From Terriglobia bacterium (lineage in GTDB: Bacteria; Acidobacteriota; Terriglobia; Bryobacterales; Bryobacteraceae), in the NCBI GenBank assembly GCA_020073305.1, contig JAIQFK010000017.1, forward strand, positions 87,928-151,927: a stretch of DNA of 64,000 nucleotides, given 5' to 3'. Below, piece by piece: positions 44,472 to 53,613 of the stretch. Each line of letters opens with the position of its first letter. Within the stretch, counting starts at the first letter, position 1. Below the pieces are notes generated by a model. The model made no database searches. It was not told the DNA's origin and was given only the letters and a program-made list of their open reading frames with translations. Both the position numbers and the translations under genes were made by a program.

Positions 44472-45632
44472 ATGAACAGTGTTGATTCCGGTGTCTCGAG
44501 GAGACACTTCATGCAGGGCAGCGGGGCCGCCGCCGCAGGAACTTTTACCGTCATGGCCCCAGGACTCGCTCGCGGCAGTGAGGCCAACTCCAAGATTTCG
44601 GTTGGGCTCATCGGATGCGGCGGCCGGGGCACTTACGACGCGGGCATCGTGCAGAACGACCCGCGCGCTCACATTACCGCGCTTTGCGACATCTTCGAAG
44701 ACCAACGCGAAGCCGCCAAGCGCAGTCTGAAACTCGAGCGCCCCGCCGAGTACGTGGATTTCGAGAAGCTGCTCTCCTCCGATGTGGATGCCGTCATCAT
44801 CGCCACGCCGCCGTTCGAACACCCGCGCATGCTGGCCGCCGCCGTGGAGGCCAAGAAACACATCTACTGCGAGAAGCCCATGGGCGTGGATGTGGAAGGC
44901 GCCAAGAAAGTGATCGCAGCGGGCAGACGATGCGATCCGAAGAAAAACATCTCGGTCGGCTTCCAGCAGCGCTACGGTCCGGTTTACCTGAACGCGTACA
45001 AACGTGTCCAGGAGGGACAGATCGGCGAGATGGTGGCTGCGCGCGCCTATTGGATTGGTGGCGACCCGTTTACCCGCAAGCCATATTCCGATCCCAAAGT
45101 GGAGCACATCCGCAATTGGTTCTGCTACAAGGACACGTCGGGCGACTTCATCGTGGAACAGGACTGTCACAACTTCGACGTCCTGCACTGGTTCCTCGGT
45201 CTGCCCAGCCGCGCCGTCGGGTACGGCGGCACGAAGCTACGTACGTCGATGGAGATCCTGGATCACCTGAGCCTGGTCTTCGAATTCCCGAACGGAATTG
45301 AAGTCAACTTCGAGGCCAACCAGATGTCGCCGCCGGGCATTGGGAAAGTCGGCGAGGAATTTGTGGGCCGGAAGGGCATGATCGCCACCTCCCGCGGCAA
45401 GACGGTTTTCACCCCCAGTCACGAGTGGAACGAAGCGGAAACAACCGTCACACTGAACTCGCCGCATGACATCACGGTGGATGCTTACAAAACGTTCTTC
45501 GACAATATCCTCAGCGGCAAGGTGGAGAACGTCGCGGAACGGTCCGCTCTCAGCACGATGATCGCCATCCTGGGCCGCACCGCCATCTACAGCGGAAAAG
45601 AAGCTGTTTGGAAAGACGTGATCGGCGTATGA
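44472..45632 (+). CDS. Tat-exported Gfo/Idh/MocA-family oxidoreductase (2)
   Basis: A 386-residue paralogue of the preceding protein. AAGGAGG lies just upstream. The Tat motif is S-R-R-H-F-M-Q-G-S-G; the nucleotide fold ISVGLIGCGGRGTYDAG; the catalytic Lys in IYCEKPMGVDVEGAKK; D-F-I-V-E-Q-D-C-H-N-F-D-V-L-H-W holds the conserved His/Asp of the active site. Substrate unknown; the two enzymes may act on opposite redox steps of one sugar, as seen with keto-glycoside pathways (inference). Confidence 0.9.
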   Translation: MNSVDSGVSRRHFMQGSGAAAAGTFTVMAPGLARGSEANSKISVGLIGCGGRGTYDAGIVQNDPRAHITALCDIFEDQREAAKRSLKLERPAEYVDFEKLLSSDVDAVIIATPPFEHPRMLAAAVEAKKHIYCEKPMGVDVEGAKKVIAAGRRCDPKKNISVGFQQRYGPVYLNAYKRVQEGQIGEMVAARAYWIGGDPFTRKPYSDPKVEHIRNWFCYKDTSGDFIVEQDCHNFDVLHWFLGLPSRAVGYGGTKLRTSMEILDHLSLVFEFPNGIEVNFEANQMSPPGIGKVGEEFVGRKGMIATSRGKTVFTPSHEWNEAETTVTLNSPHDITVDAYKTFFDNILSGKVENVAERSALSTMIAILGRTAIYSGKEAVWKDVIGV

Positions 45633-45715
45633 GCAGACTCGGGCGGCGGCTGGATAAGAACTGGCAACCGCTTCCTCCGGGCGCGGCTCGGTAAGCAACG
45701 GATGAGGTCTACAAA

Positions 45716-46633
45716 ATGTTAAAAATCGGCCGTCGTAATTTGTTGAAAACTTCGCTTGGAGTGTCCGGGGGTCTGGTGGCGGGAGTCAGCTTTGAACATC
45801 AGGCCCTGATGGCGCAACTGGTAGATCGATCGCAATACGGCAAGGTCAAGGAACCGGTCAAGGGGCTGCAGTGCGGAAAACTGGGCAAGTACGAAATTTC
45901 CCGGCTCATTATCGGCGGCAACCTCATTTCCGGATCTGCCCACTCCGGTGAGTTGTTGTACCAATCGGCGTTGATGACCCACTATTTCAACACCGAGAAG
46001 ATCCTGGAAACCTGGACCCTGGCGGAGCAAAACGGCATCAATACCACGCTGATGCGATGCGATCCGCACATCATCGAGCATTACCAGAAATTCAAGCGCG
46101 AGCGCGGCGGAAAGCTCCAGTGGATCGCCCAATCTGCGCCCGAACAGGGTGAACCCGCGGAAAACGCCAAACGGGCACGCGACAACGGCGCCATCGGCAT
46201 GTACCTTCACGGTGGCGTGTCCGACAGCCTGGTGAAGAAAGGAAAAGTGGACGACATCGGCCGCGCGGTGGAAGGAATCCGTAAAGCCGGTCTGGTTGCC
46301 GGCATTGGCGCCCATCTGCTGGCAACCGCGCGCGCATGTGGAGAGGCCAAACTGGATCCGGATTTCTACATGGTGACGGTGAACCGTGTGAAGTATTACT
46401 CGAGCGAACCGGCGGAAGTGGGCGAGTTCATGAAAGCCGTCAAGAAGCCCTGGATCGGGTTCAAGGTCCTGGGAGCCGGAAGAGAAACTCCTCCCGATGG
46501 CTTTCGCCACGCCTTCCAAAAAGGCGCCGACTTCATCGCCGTCGGGATGTTCGACTGGCAGGTCCGCGACGACGCCGCGCACGTTCAGGAAATGCTCGCC
46601 AAAGGAATTGACCGGGACCGCGCCTGGGCGTAG
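45716..46633 (+). CDS. Exported TIM-barrel protein, aldo/keto reductase-like
   Basis: A 305-residue protein with a Tat-like leader (G-R-R-N-L-L-K-T-S-L-G). The body (YEISRLIIGGNLISGSAHSGELLY, LAEQNGINTTLMRCDP, GMYLHGGVSDSLVKKGKVDDIGRAVEGIRKAGLVAGIGAH, FKVLGAGRETPPDGF) looks like a TIM barrel distantly related to aldo/keto reductases, but without the usual D-Y-K-H tetrad. It follows the two oxidoreductase genes on the same strand and likely works on the same sugar. Confidence 0.7.
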   Translation: MLKIGRRNLLKTSLGVSGGLVAGVSFEHQALMAQLVDRSQYGKVKEPVKGLQCGKLGKYEISRLIIGGNLISGSAHSGELLYQSALMTHYFNTEKILETWTLAEQNGINTTLMRCDPHIIEHYQKFKRERGGKLQWIAQSAPEQGEPAENAKRARDNGAIGMYLHGGVSDSLVKKGKVDDIGRAVEGIRKAGLVAGIGAHLLATARACGEAKLDPDFYMVTVNRVKYYSSEPAEVGEFMKAVKKPWIGFKVLGAGRETPPDGFRHAFQKGADFIAVGMFDWQVRDDAAHVQEMLAKGIDRDRAWA

Positions 46634-46705
46634 CGGCTGCTGCGCGACTCCGCCGGCTTGAATTCGGATCAGAAAGTCTGAATACTTTCTACAGGAGGTC
46701 TGAAT

Positions 46706-48004
46706 ATGGCCAAGCAACAGGCACGGGCTCCATCCCGCAAACGGTTTCATATCGTGCTGGTTCCGGGCTTCGGAGGTTTCGACGCGCTGGGGCAGCTTGA
46801 ATACTACGGCGGCGTCACGCCTCTGTTTCGGACGCGGAAGGCCAAAAATGAAGTACTGCACTACTTCGACAATTTGCCGACCGCGGCGGTAGCCACTCGC
46901 GCAGGACGATTGCAAAGGTATCTTGCGAGGCGCATCGCGCGCGGCGAGATCTTGCCTAGCGATGAAATCACCCTGATAGGGCATTCGACCGGCGGGCTTG
47001 ATATCCGCTGGCTTTTTTGGAACCCGCCCCGCCTCAACCAGCCGATTTTCGTTGACGGCGGGACCAAGGTGGAACCCGACGAGATCCTCGATCGCGTGCG
47101 CCGCGTCGTGTTCCTCTCGGTGCCCCATTGGGGCACCAACATCGCCGACTGGGTACGGGCCCGCAAGATCTGGCGCGAAACGCTGGTCACCGAGTTGCGC
47201 GGTGCTGTCGTAGGCTCGCAAGTGCCGCTACTCGATCGAGCCGAGGACTTGATCGCGGGCGGCGCCGCTTGTCTCACCGGTGCAGGGCTGCTTCGTGCCG
47301 TGCAGGATTCCTTACGCGAGGCCGATGAACGGATGGGCAAACCCAGTCCGGAGCGTACGGCGGGCGCGCAAGAAGCCGCCTCCCAGCTCGAACTGTACTT
47401 GCGCCATATGGCTTCGGATTTTCGGGCGATTGACGATCTCACTTCCCAGCGTCCAAAGAGCGGGCCGTTGAGCCCGGCTCACTTCAACGATGAAGAGCGT
47501 AAGCAAGAGCTCAAACTGTGGGGAGATCGCATCGCCACGCGCTCCTATGTGACGCTGGGAAAGCGTGTATTTCAATTCGATGCGGGCCGCCCCGCGCCGG
47601 AATTGGATCTCGTGAAACCGTGGACCTACCCTGAGATCGCAAAGGACACGCGGCGGAGCGCAGGCACCGACATCGTGTATCGCTTCTGTTACCGTGCATG
47701 TGCCGGCGGCCCGTTCGACTGGCCGACTCCGTCCCTCAGCGGCAAGGTGGCCAAGCCTCACGCGATCGAGCTCTGGGATAACGACGGCATTGTCAACACC
47801 GCTTCCATGCTCTGGCCCCGAGGCGATAACGTGCTGGTCCCTGGCGACCACATGGACATCGTCGGACAATTTCAACCGGTCAAAGCCAACCGCGGAGAAG
47901 GTCGCACCTATCAGGCTTACAATCTGCTGAAGTCGGACTCGGGGTTCAACGAGGATTCCTTCCGCGAGGTCTGGACCGAGATCTTCGACTTCTGCGCGGG
48001 CTGA
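46706..48004 (+). CDS. Alpha/beta-hydrolase, lipase-like
   Basis: A 432-residue cytoplasmic protein (no leader) with AGGAGG upstream. The nucleophile elbow is G-H-S-T-G-G, preceded by the oxyanion region V-L-V-P-G-F-G-G-F. WDNDGIVNTASML supplies the candidate Asp, and P-G-D-H-M-D-I-V-G the candidate His. The order and spacing fit triacylglycerol lipase/esterase enzymes. Substrate unknown. Confidence 0.8.
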   Translation: MAKQQARAPSRKRFHIVLVPGFGGFDALGQLEYYGGVTPLFRTRKAKNEVLHYFDNLPTAAVATRAGRLQRYLARRIARGEILPSDEITLIGHSTGGLDIRWLFWNPPRLNQPIFVDGGTKVEPDEILDRVRRVVFLSVPHWGTNIADWVRARKIWRETLVTELRGAVVGSQVPLLDRAEDLIAGGAACLTGAGLLRAVQDSLREADERMGKPSPERTAGAQEAASQLELYLRHMASDFRAIDDLTSQRPKSGPLSPAHFNDEERKQELKLWGDRIATRSYVTLGKRVFQFDAGRPAPELDLVKPWTYPEIAKDTRRSAGTDIVYRFCYRACAGGPFDWPTPSLSGKVAKPHAIELWDNDGIVNTASMLWPRGDNVLVPGDHMDIVGQFQPVKANRGEGRTYQAYNLLKSDSGFNEDSFREVWTEIFDFCAG

Positions 48005-48080
48005 GCGCTCGGGCAAGGAGGCCCAGACCATACCCCCTACCTCCTGAATAGCTTGTGTACTTGCCGAGGCTGCCGTGCGT

Positions 48081-48112
48081 TATAATCGAGGTCCATTTTT
48101 GAAAAGGGGAGG
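48081..48112 (+). promoter_or_regulatory. Promoter -10 box and ribosome site of the H1-like gene
   Basis: A perfect TATAAT (48081-48086) is the -10 candidate; no good -35 is found at 16-18 bp (TTGCCG lies 14 bp upstream). GGGGAGG at 48106-48112 precedes ATG 48124 by eleven bases. Confidence 0.5.
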
Positions 48113-48123
48113 CGGGCTATTTC

Positions 48124-48549
48124 ATGCCAGGACGACGCAGAGGATTAGCGGTTGACGCATCACTGCTTGAAGCGGCGTTGACAGGATTCGAGCAGATGAG
48201 AAAGAACGTCGACGAGAAGATAGCGGACATCCGTCGGCGGCTGGGTTCCGGAGCCAGTGTGGTGGCTGTTGCACCGGGCCAGGGACCGCGGCGAACGTTA
48301 AGCGCAGCCGCGCGACAGCGCATTGCGGCGGCACAAAGAAAACGATGGGCCGCTGCCAAGGCGGAGGCAAAGCCGGCAGCGCCGAAACGCACCATGAGCG
48401 CGGACGCCCGCAAGAAGATTGCGGCTGCCCAGCGGAAGAGGTGGGCGGAGCGCAAGAAAGCAGTGGCTAAAAAGGCCGGTCCCAGCCCAGCGGTGAAGAA
48501 GGCGCCCGCTCCGGAGAAAGCAGCCAAGGCGGCGACGGCAGCGACGTAA
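48124..48549 (+). CDS. Histone H1-like basic protein with duplicated R-I-A-A-A-Q-R-K-R-W motif
   Basis: A 141-residue, strongly basic, Ala/Lys-rich protein. The N-terminal ~45 residues may form a helix or coiled coil (DASLLEAALTGFEQMRKNV). The motif S-A-x-A-R-x-x-I-A-A-A-Q-R-K-R-W-A occurs twice (about residues 59-76 and 91-108), followed by a Lys/Ala/Pro tail like histone H1 or HU extensions. This suggests DNA binding with low sequence specificity. The family is not formally recognised by me. Confidence 0.7.
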   Translation: MPGRRRGLAVDASLLEAALTGFEQMRKNVDEKIADIRRRLGSGASVVAVAPGQGPRRTLSAAARQRIAAAQRKRWAAAKAEAKPAAPKRTMSADARKKIAAAQRKRWAERKKAVAKKAGPSPAVKKAPAPEKAAKAATAAT

Positions 48550-48676
48550 GGCGCCACGCCCGCGTCCGAAGTTGCTCCAACAACGGAAGGCTTAGAGCCA
48601 GGCGCTACTTGTTCGTCGCGGCACAGGTGAGGTACGTGTAAAAGTTCGGTAATCATTCAAACAGAGGCCAGACACC

Positions 48677-49696
48677 TTGAAGACTGTCGCCGGAGTGGAT
48701 CTTGGCGGAAACGCCATCAACTATACGTTCCTCAACAGCGAAGAGCAGTTTCTTATCCAGGGGTTGTGCGAGCATCCAGCCCGGTCGAAGGAGGGCCCGG
48801 AGATCTGCCTCAAGCAGATCGCCGAGGGGCTCGAAATCGCCGCAAAAAAGGCGGGCGTTGCGCTGGCCGATACGGTGGTCGTGGGTCTCGACACGCCGGG
48901 TCCTGCAAGTGCGACCGGCGTGCTGAGCGCGGAAGGCTCCACGAACTTTCTGCATCCGGACTGGTCCGGTTTTGATATTCGCGAAAATCTGTCAAAGAAG
49001 CTTGGCAAACCCGCCACGTATCTGAACGATGGGAACGCGGGGGCGCTCTGGGGGCACTTCGTACTCTTCGGCTCGAACCGCCAGGCCACGTCCATTTCAG
49101 CGATCATCGGCACCGGCCTGGGTGGCGGCGTCATCATTGATGGCAACGTCGTCAAGGGCCGAAAGGGGTTTGGCGGCGAACTGGGCCACGTTCTCATCCC
49201 CTACCAGAGCATTCGCGGAGCCGGCGGCGTAAAGCCCGTATGCAACTGCGGCCGCACCGGAGACCTGGAGTCGCTGTGTTCGCTTACCGCGATCGAGAAC
49301 TCGTTGCTGCCGCTCTTCCTGCCGCGGTATCCCGGTCACGAGCTGGGCAAGACCGGCAACCTGCATCAGGCGGCCAAGCTGGTGCGGGGTTTGGCCGAGA
49401 GCGGTGACGCAATGTGCAAGGAAGTCTTCCGGGTTCAGGCGCATGCGCTCGGCCTGTTCTTCGATGAGATGGTGAACACCTTCGACCCCGATGCTTTGAT
49501 CGTCGGCGGAGGGGCGTTGGAGACCAAAGAAGAGTTCCAGCATTGGTTCCTCGACGAAATTCGAGCAGGCATGCCCACCCAGAGGCAAGAGCAGGCGGAT
49601 ATACCGATTCACGTCATGCCGAACGGCGACACCGCCGGCGCTCGCGGCGCAGCCATCGACGCGCTGCAGTTCGCTCGGCACAACAAGCTCTTATAG
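48677..49696 (+). CDS. ROK-family sugar kinase (glucokinase-like)
   Basis: A 339-residue kinase, probable TTG start at 48677. ATP-binding D-L-G-G-N-A, LDTPGPA, N-D-G-N-A-G-A-L-W-G, I-G-T-G-L-G-G-G-V-I and the ROK zinc/substrate stretch G-E-L-G-H-V with C-N-C-G-R-T-G-D-L-E-S are present. The usual C-x-C-G-x-x-G-C-x-E motif here has Asp-Leu for the third Cys region, so zinc binding may be altered. It probably phosphorylates glucose or a related hexose. Confidence 0.87.
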   Translation: MKTVAGVDLGGNAINYTFLNSEEQFLIQGLCEHPARSKEGPEICLKQIAEGLEIAAKKAGVALADTVVVGLDTPGPASATGVLSAEGSTNFLHPDWSGFDIRENLSKKLGKPATYLNDGNAGALWGHFVLFGSNRQATSISAIIGTGLGGGVIIDGNVVKGRKGFGGELGHVLIPYQSIRGAGGVKPVCNCGRTGDLESLCSLTAIENSLLPLFLPRYPGHELGKTGNLHQAAKLVRGLAESGDAMCKEVFRVQAHALGLFFDEMVNTFDPDALIVGGGALETKEEFQHWFLDEIRAGMPTQRQEQADIPIHVMPNGDTAGARGAAIDALQFARHNKLL

Positions 49697-49817
49697 CTGT
49701 CGCATCGTCGGAAGATTAATTTCGAACCTTGACGAGCATTTTCCCGCTACCCACCACTCTATATATGGATGGCCGCGACACCGCGACCCGTAGCGTCGAC
49801 CCTGAAAGGATATCTTT

Positions 49818-50000
49818 ATGATTGAAGACTTGTTGCAACCCAGGCACCTCCTGGTGATTCTCGCTGTCGCGCTGTTTTGTTTCGGTCCGAAGAAGTTGCC
49901 CGAGCTAGGCAAGGGTCTGGCCGAAGGGATTCGCAGCTTTAAAGACAGCCTCAAAAAAGGATCGGAATCCGAGGGGCCAGCAAAGCCGCTCGGGCAGTAA
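49818..50000 (+). CDS. tatA: Twin-arginine translocase subunit TatA/TatE
   Basis: A 60-residue protein: a membrane helix (RHLLVILAVALFCFG), the hinge F-G-P-K-K-L-P-E-L-G-K-G, and an amphipathic helix (LAEGIRSFKDSLKKG). This is a minimal TatA. AAAGGATAT precedes the start. The large number of Tat substrates in this window explains its need. tatB and tatC are not here. Confidence 0.93.
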   Translation: MIEDLLQPRHLLVILAVALFCFGPKKLPELGKGLAEGIRSFKDSLKKGSESEGPAKPLGQ

Positions 50001-50110
50001 CCCGCCCCATCACACTGGATGCGCGCCTCTTGGGGCGCGGCCATCCATCTTCCTTTCCCTGCACCTGCCGCCGCATTTGGCGATCACAACGGAACGATAG
50101 AATACAGGCC

Positions 50111-51220
50111 ATGAACATTCTGGTTCCGAATCTCGGTTCGACCTCTCTGAAGTACCAACTGCTGGCGCTACCGGAGGGGTCCGTGCTCGCCAAGGGCCGA
50201 TTGGAGCGAGTGTCGGATTACGCAGCCGCCATTAGCCAGATCTGCACCGATGCTCCCATCGACGCCGTAGCCTTTAAAGCGGTTCACGGCGGACCGAAAT
50301 ATTGCGGAACGTTTGTGATCGATGATGACGTGATCGCCGCCATGGAGGAGTATCGCCTTGCCGCGCCGGCGCACAATGCGATCTACCTGATGGGGATCCG
50401 CGCCTTTCGCGCTGCCATGCCCTCGGTGCCGTTGGTGGCGGCGTTCGAGACGGAGTTTCACGCCACCATCCCCGAGTATGCCGCCTGCTATGGAATCCCA
50501 AGGGATTGGTGTGAACGATTCGGAGTGCGGCGCTATGGCTTTCATGGGGCGTCGCACCAATACATCGGCGAGCGGGTTCCCGAGATGCTCAGAGTACCGC
50601 GAGAGACTCTCCGGCTGGTGAGCTGCCACCTGGGTGGCAGTTCGTCCCTTTGCGCGATCCGGGGCGGACGCTCGATCGATACCACGATGGGATTTTCACC
50701 GCAGTCGGGACTCGAGAATGCGACGCGCCATGGGGATCTGGACGCGTTTGCCCTGCTGTTCCTCATGGATCGGAAGGGTTGGTCGGTTTCCACGGCAGCC
50801 GAACAACTGACGCGGACCGGGGGATTGGCGGGCCTGTCAGGCATCCCCGGCGGGGATATTCGCGATCTGGAGAAAGCCATCCTCGACGGCAATGAGGACG
50901 CCGCACTGGCTTTGTCGGTTTTTACGTACCAGGTCAAGAAAACCATTGGGGCCTACGCTGCGGCCATGGGGGGAATCGATGCTGTCGCATTCACTGGTGG
51001 GATCGGCGAGAATTCCGCGCGTTTGCGGCACGGCTGCTGTGAGGGCCTCGAATTCCTGGGTGTGCGGTTGGACCGGCTTCGAAACGAGGGAGGCGAGGGC
51101 GATCGAGTGGTGTCGGCGGACCGCTCCCCAGTAGCCGTCGTTACGCTAGCGACGAACGAGGAACTGATTGTCGCTCGCCGGGCCTACGCGAGTTTGACTC
51201 AAGCCGCGGCTCGCGTTTGA
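50111..51220 (+). CDS. Acetate/propionate kinase family protein
   Basis: A 369-residue ASKHA kinase starting at ATG 50111 (an upstream frame to 50030 is not used). Motifs: N-L-G-S-T-S-L-K-Y (adenosine/phosphate), F-E-T-E-F-H (usual F-D-T-A-F-H), RRYGFHGASHQYIGE, CHLGGSSSLCAIRGGRSIDTTMGFSP (usual H-L-G-N-G), and FTGGIGENSARLR. These changes at active-site positions mark a divergent branch, so acetate as substrate is not certain. It converges with the phosphotransacylase gene 16 bp away. Confidence 0.8.
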   Translation: MNILVPNLGSTSLKYQLLALPEGSVLAKGRLERVSDYAAAISQICTDAPIDAVAFKAVHGGPKYCGTFVIDDDVIAAMEEYRLAAPAHNAIYLMGIRAFRAAMPSVPLVAAFETEFHATIPEYAACYGIPRDWCERFGVRRYGFHGASHQYIGERVPEMLRVPRETLRLVSCHLGGSSSLCAIRGGRSIDTTMGFSPQSGLENATRHGDLDAFALLFLMDRKGWSVSTAAEQLTRTGGLAGLSGIPGGDIRDLEKAILDGNEDAALALSVFTYQVKKTIGAYAAAMGGIDAVAFTGGIGENSARLRHGCCEGLEFLGVRLDRLRNEGGEGDRVVSADRSPVAVVTLATNEELIVARRAYASLTQAAARV

Positions 51221-51236
51221 GTGCTTACCTCTCGGT

Positions 51237-52169
51237 TCACCCAGCCACCCGGGCTTTCATGCCTGCTTGAGCGCGCGCCGCCAGCATACCGATCGCGATC
51301 GAGTGAATCTTGGTTTCCGGGGGCTCCGCGCGGGAGAGCAAAATCAATGGAACTTTGGCCCCGAGCACGATTCCACCCGATTTCCCTTTGGCAAAGTAGA
51401 GGATCGCCCTGTAAAGAATGTTGGCAGCCTCGATATCAGGAGCGACAAAGATATCCGTTTTCTCCACCAGGGGACTTTCGATCCCTTTGCGGTCAGCGGC
51501 AAATTTGCTCAAAGGAACATCCAGGGCAATAGGGCCCTCCACATAAGCGCCGGTAAGCTGGCCGCGCCGGTTCATCAGGGTTAGCGCCGCGGCGTCCACA
51601 GTCGCGGGCATCTCCGGGTTGACGAACTCCAACGCACAGAGCAACGCGATATTCGGCTTCTCGATGCCGATGGCGTTCGCCACTTCGATTGCGTTCCGGC
51701 ACATTTCGGCCTTCTGCTCAAATGACGGTGCGATGTTGATGCCGGCATCGGTCATCAGCATCAAGCGATCGAACCCCGGCACTTGGAATACGATCACTTG
51801 GCTCAGCAGGCGGTTCCCTCGCAACCCGGCCTCTTTATCGAGCACCGCGCGAACCAGGGCTGCGGTTTTGACCTTGCCCTTCATGAGGAGACCAGCCCGG
51901 CCTTCGCGGATCAAGGCAATCGCCTTGCGCGTGGCCATCGCGTCGTCAGGCTCGGAAACCAGTTGCGCATCGGGGATTTGCAGGCCGGCCGCTTCGGCTA
52001 GAGAGCGAATCTTCCGGGGATCGCCAACGAAGATACCCTGGGCCAGGCCGATTTCTTCGGCCTTCTTCATGGCTTCAATGACGTCGGGGTCATGCCCCGC
52101 CGCAATCGCGATCTGCGCGGGCCCTCCCGTCCGCGCCGCATCCACAAGTTCGTCCAGGGTTCGAAACAT
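51237..52169 (-). CDS. Phosphate acetyl/butyryltransferase
   Basis: A 310-residue Ptb/PTA-type transferase that moves acyl groups between CoA and phosphate. Signatures are KKAEEIGLAQGIFVGDP, GRAGLLMKGKVKTAALVRAVLDKEAGLR, LMLMTDAGINIAPS, KTDIFVAPDIEAANILYRAILYF, and GGIVLGAKVPLILLSRAEP. Its length and motifs are closer to phosphate butyryltransferase than to classical Pta. The start overlaps the HMGL-like gene's stop as TAATG, so both are expressed together. Confidence 0.87.
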   Translation of the reverse strand: MFRTLDELVDAARTGGPAQIAIAAGHDPDVIEAMKKAEEIGLAQGIFVGDPRKIRSLAEAAGLQIPDAQLVSEPDDAMATRKAIALIREGRAGLLMKGKVKTAALVRAVLDKEAGLRGNRLLSQVIVFQVPGFDRLMLMTDAGINIAPSFEQKAEMCRNAIEVANAIGIEKPNIALLCALEFVNPEMPATVDAAALTLMNRRGQLTGAYVEGPIALDVPLSKFAADRKGIESPLVEKTDIFVAPDIEAANILYRAILYFAKGKSGGIVLGAKVPLILLSRAEPPETKIHSIAIGMLAARAQAGMKARVAG

Positions 52170-53407
52170 TAACTCACCGCGGCAGGAGTCCTCTCGAGAA
52201 CCGTGCTCACGATCTGGTCGAATTCGGCGCCTGTCAAAAGCGCTTTCTTTTCGATGGAAAGCTGCTTCACTCTGGCCAGAATGGCATCTACCTGTTGCGG
52301 CGTGACCTGCATCCCCCGGCGTTCGAGGTGCTCTTCCACGTTGGCCTGCCCGCTTCCCTTCCCGAGAGCGATGTCTACTCCGGGACGTCCCACCATCGCG
52401 GGAGCGAAGGGGATGTATTCGAGCGGCTCGACCTGCTTGCAGCGCCGGTGGAACATGCTCACAACACCGGACTCGATGTAATAGAGCCAGTCGCCAATGA
52501 TCGGGCGGTTGGGAGGAACCTGGAAGCCGGCGAGTCGCTGCACCAGTTTTGAGAGCTCGTAGAACATCTCGGTCTTGATGCCGACGTCGATATCGTAAAG
52601 GCAGCGCAGCGCCATTACCGTATCCTCGAGAGGCACATTGCCGGCGCGTTCGCCCGTCCCGGTAACGGTGAGGTGTGCCACCGAAGCCCCGTTCGCGAGC
52701 GCAGCAATGGTATTGGCCACGCCCAATCCAAAGTCCTCGTGGCAGTGAATTTCGATGGGTTTGGCGAAGCGCTGTTTCAACTTTCGCACGGCCACGCCGA
52801 TGGCCTCGGGTGTGCAGCCGCCAAAGGAGTCCGCCAGCGTCAGCGAGTCCATGTGCCCTTCGGTGGCCACCCTCTCGATCAGATCCATCAACCTGTCGGG
52901 GTCGGAGCGGGTGCTGTCAATGGTAAAAAAGACCGTGTACAGACCCGCCTCTTTGGCCGCCAGAGTGGTTTCGATTGAAGACTTGATCGCCCAGTCCATC
53001 GTCTTGCCATAGGCGTTCTTGATGATGTGGTCGCTCGAAGGGATCTCGGTGATGATTCCCTTCACTCCACACTCCTTGGCCAGTTTCACATCGGCGGGCA
53101 TGCAACGGGCGAAGGAGAAGATCTCAGAAGGAAGTCCGAGGGCAACGATGTCCTTAATAGCGGCTTCATCCTCGCCGGATACAGCAGGCATACCCGCCTC
53201 GATTCGGTGCACTCCCGCTTCCGCCAGTTTCTTGGCAATAGCCACCTTGTCCTGACGGCGAAACACAATGCCGGTTTGCTGTTCTCCATCACGCAAGGTG
53301 ACGTCATGGATGCGGATGCGCTCCGGAAAGTGAAGGCTCGCCTTCACCTCGGGTGAATGATTCCAAGCGCTGGTAAACCACCGGTCTGTCTTCCAAGGGC
53401 TATTCAT
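52169..53407 (-). CDS. HMGL-like acyltransferase (isopropylmalate/homocitrate/citramalate synthase family)
   Basis: A 412-residue TIM-barrel enzyme without the LeuA regulatory dimer domain. R-D-G-E-Q-Q is the catalytic/metal region, followed by [38 protein letters not shown] with the metal-binding His pair, [18 protein letters not shown], and [13 protein letters not shown]. It condenses acetyl-CoA with a 2-oxoacid in this family, as NifV and CimA do. Substrate not certain. It is coupled to the phosphotransacylase, which could supply or remove acetyl-CoA. An orphan LeuA-dimer domain lies at 23385-24050. Confidence 0.82.
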   Translation of the reverse strand: MNSPWKTDRWFTSAWNHSPEVKASLHFPERIRIHDVTLRDGEQQTGIVFRRQDKVAIAKKLAEAGVHRIEAGMPAVSGEDEAAIKDIVALGLPSEIFSFARCMPADVKLAKECGVKGIITEIPSSDHIIKNAYGKTMDWAIKSSIETTLAAKEAGLYTVFFTIDSTRSDPDRLMDLIERVATEGHMDSLTLADSFGGCTPEAIGVAVRKLKQRFAKPIEIHCHEDFGLGVANTIAALANGASVAHLTVTGTGERAGNVPLEDTVMALRCLYDIDVGIKTEMFYELSKLVQRLAGFQVPPNRPIIGDWLYYIESGVVSMFHRRCKQVEPLEYIPFAPAMVGRPGVDIALGKGSGQANVEEHLERRGMQVTPQQVDAILARVKQLSIEKKALLTGAEFDQIVSTVLERTPAAVS

Positions 53408-53613
53408 GGGTATGTCCTTTTCTGGCTCTATGGAGAGTCTACTCCACCGACAGCAACATTTCCATTTGCGCGGTGTCCTTGGACGCGAGCGTAGCCTGCA
53501 ACCCTACTGTGGCCTTACAAAATGGTTGGCGCAGAATCCAAGTCAGCTGGCTGTGCCGATGTCAGGCTATACACCCGACACCTGCACCACGCAGCATCTC
53601 CGTAGGACAGCCC

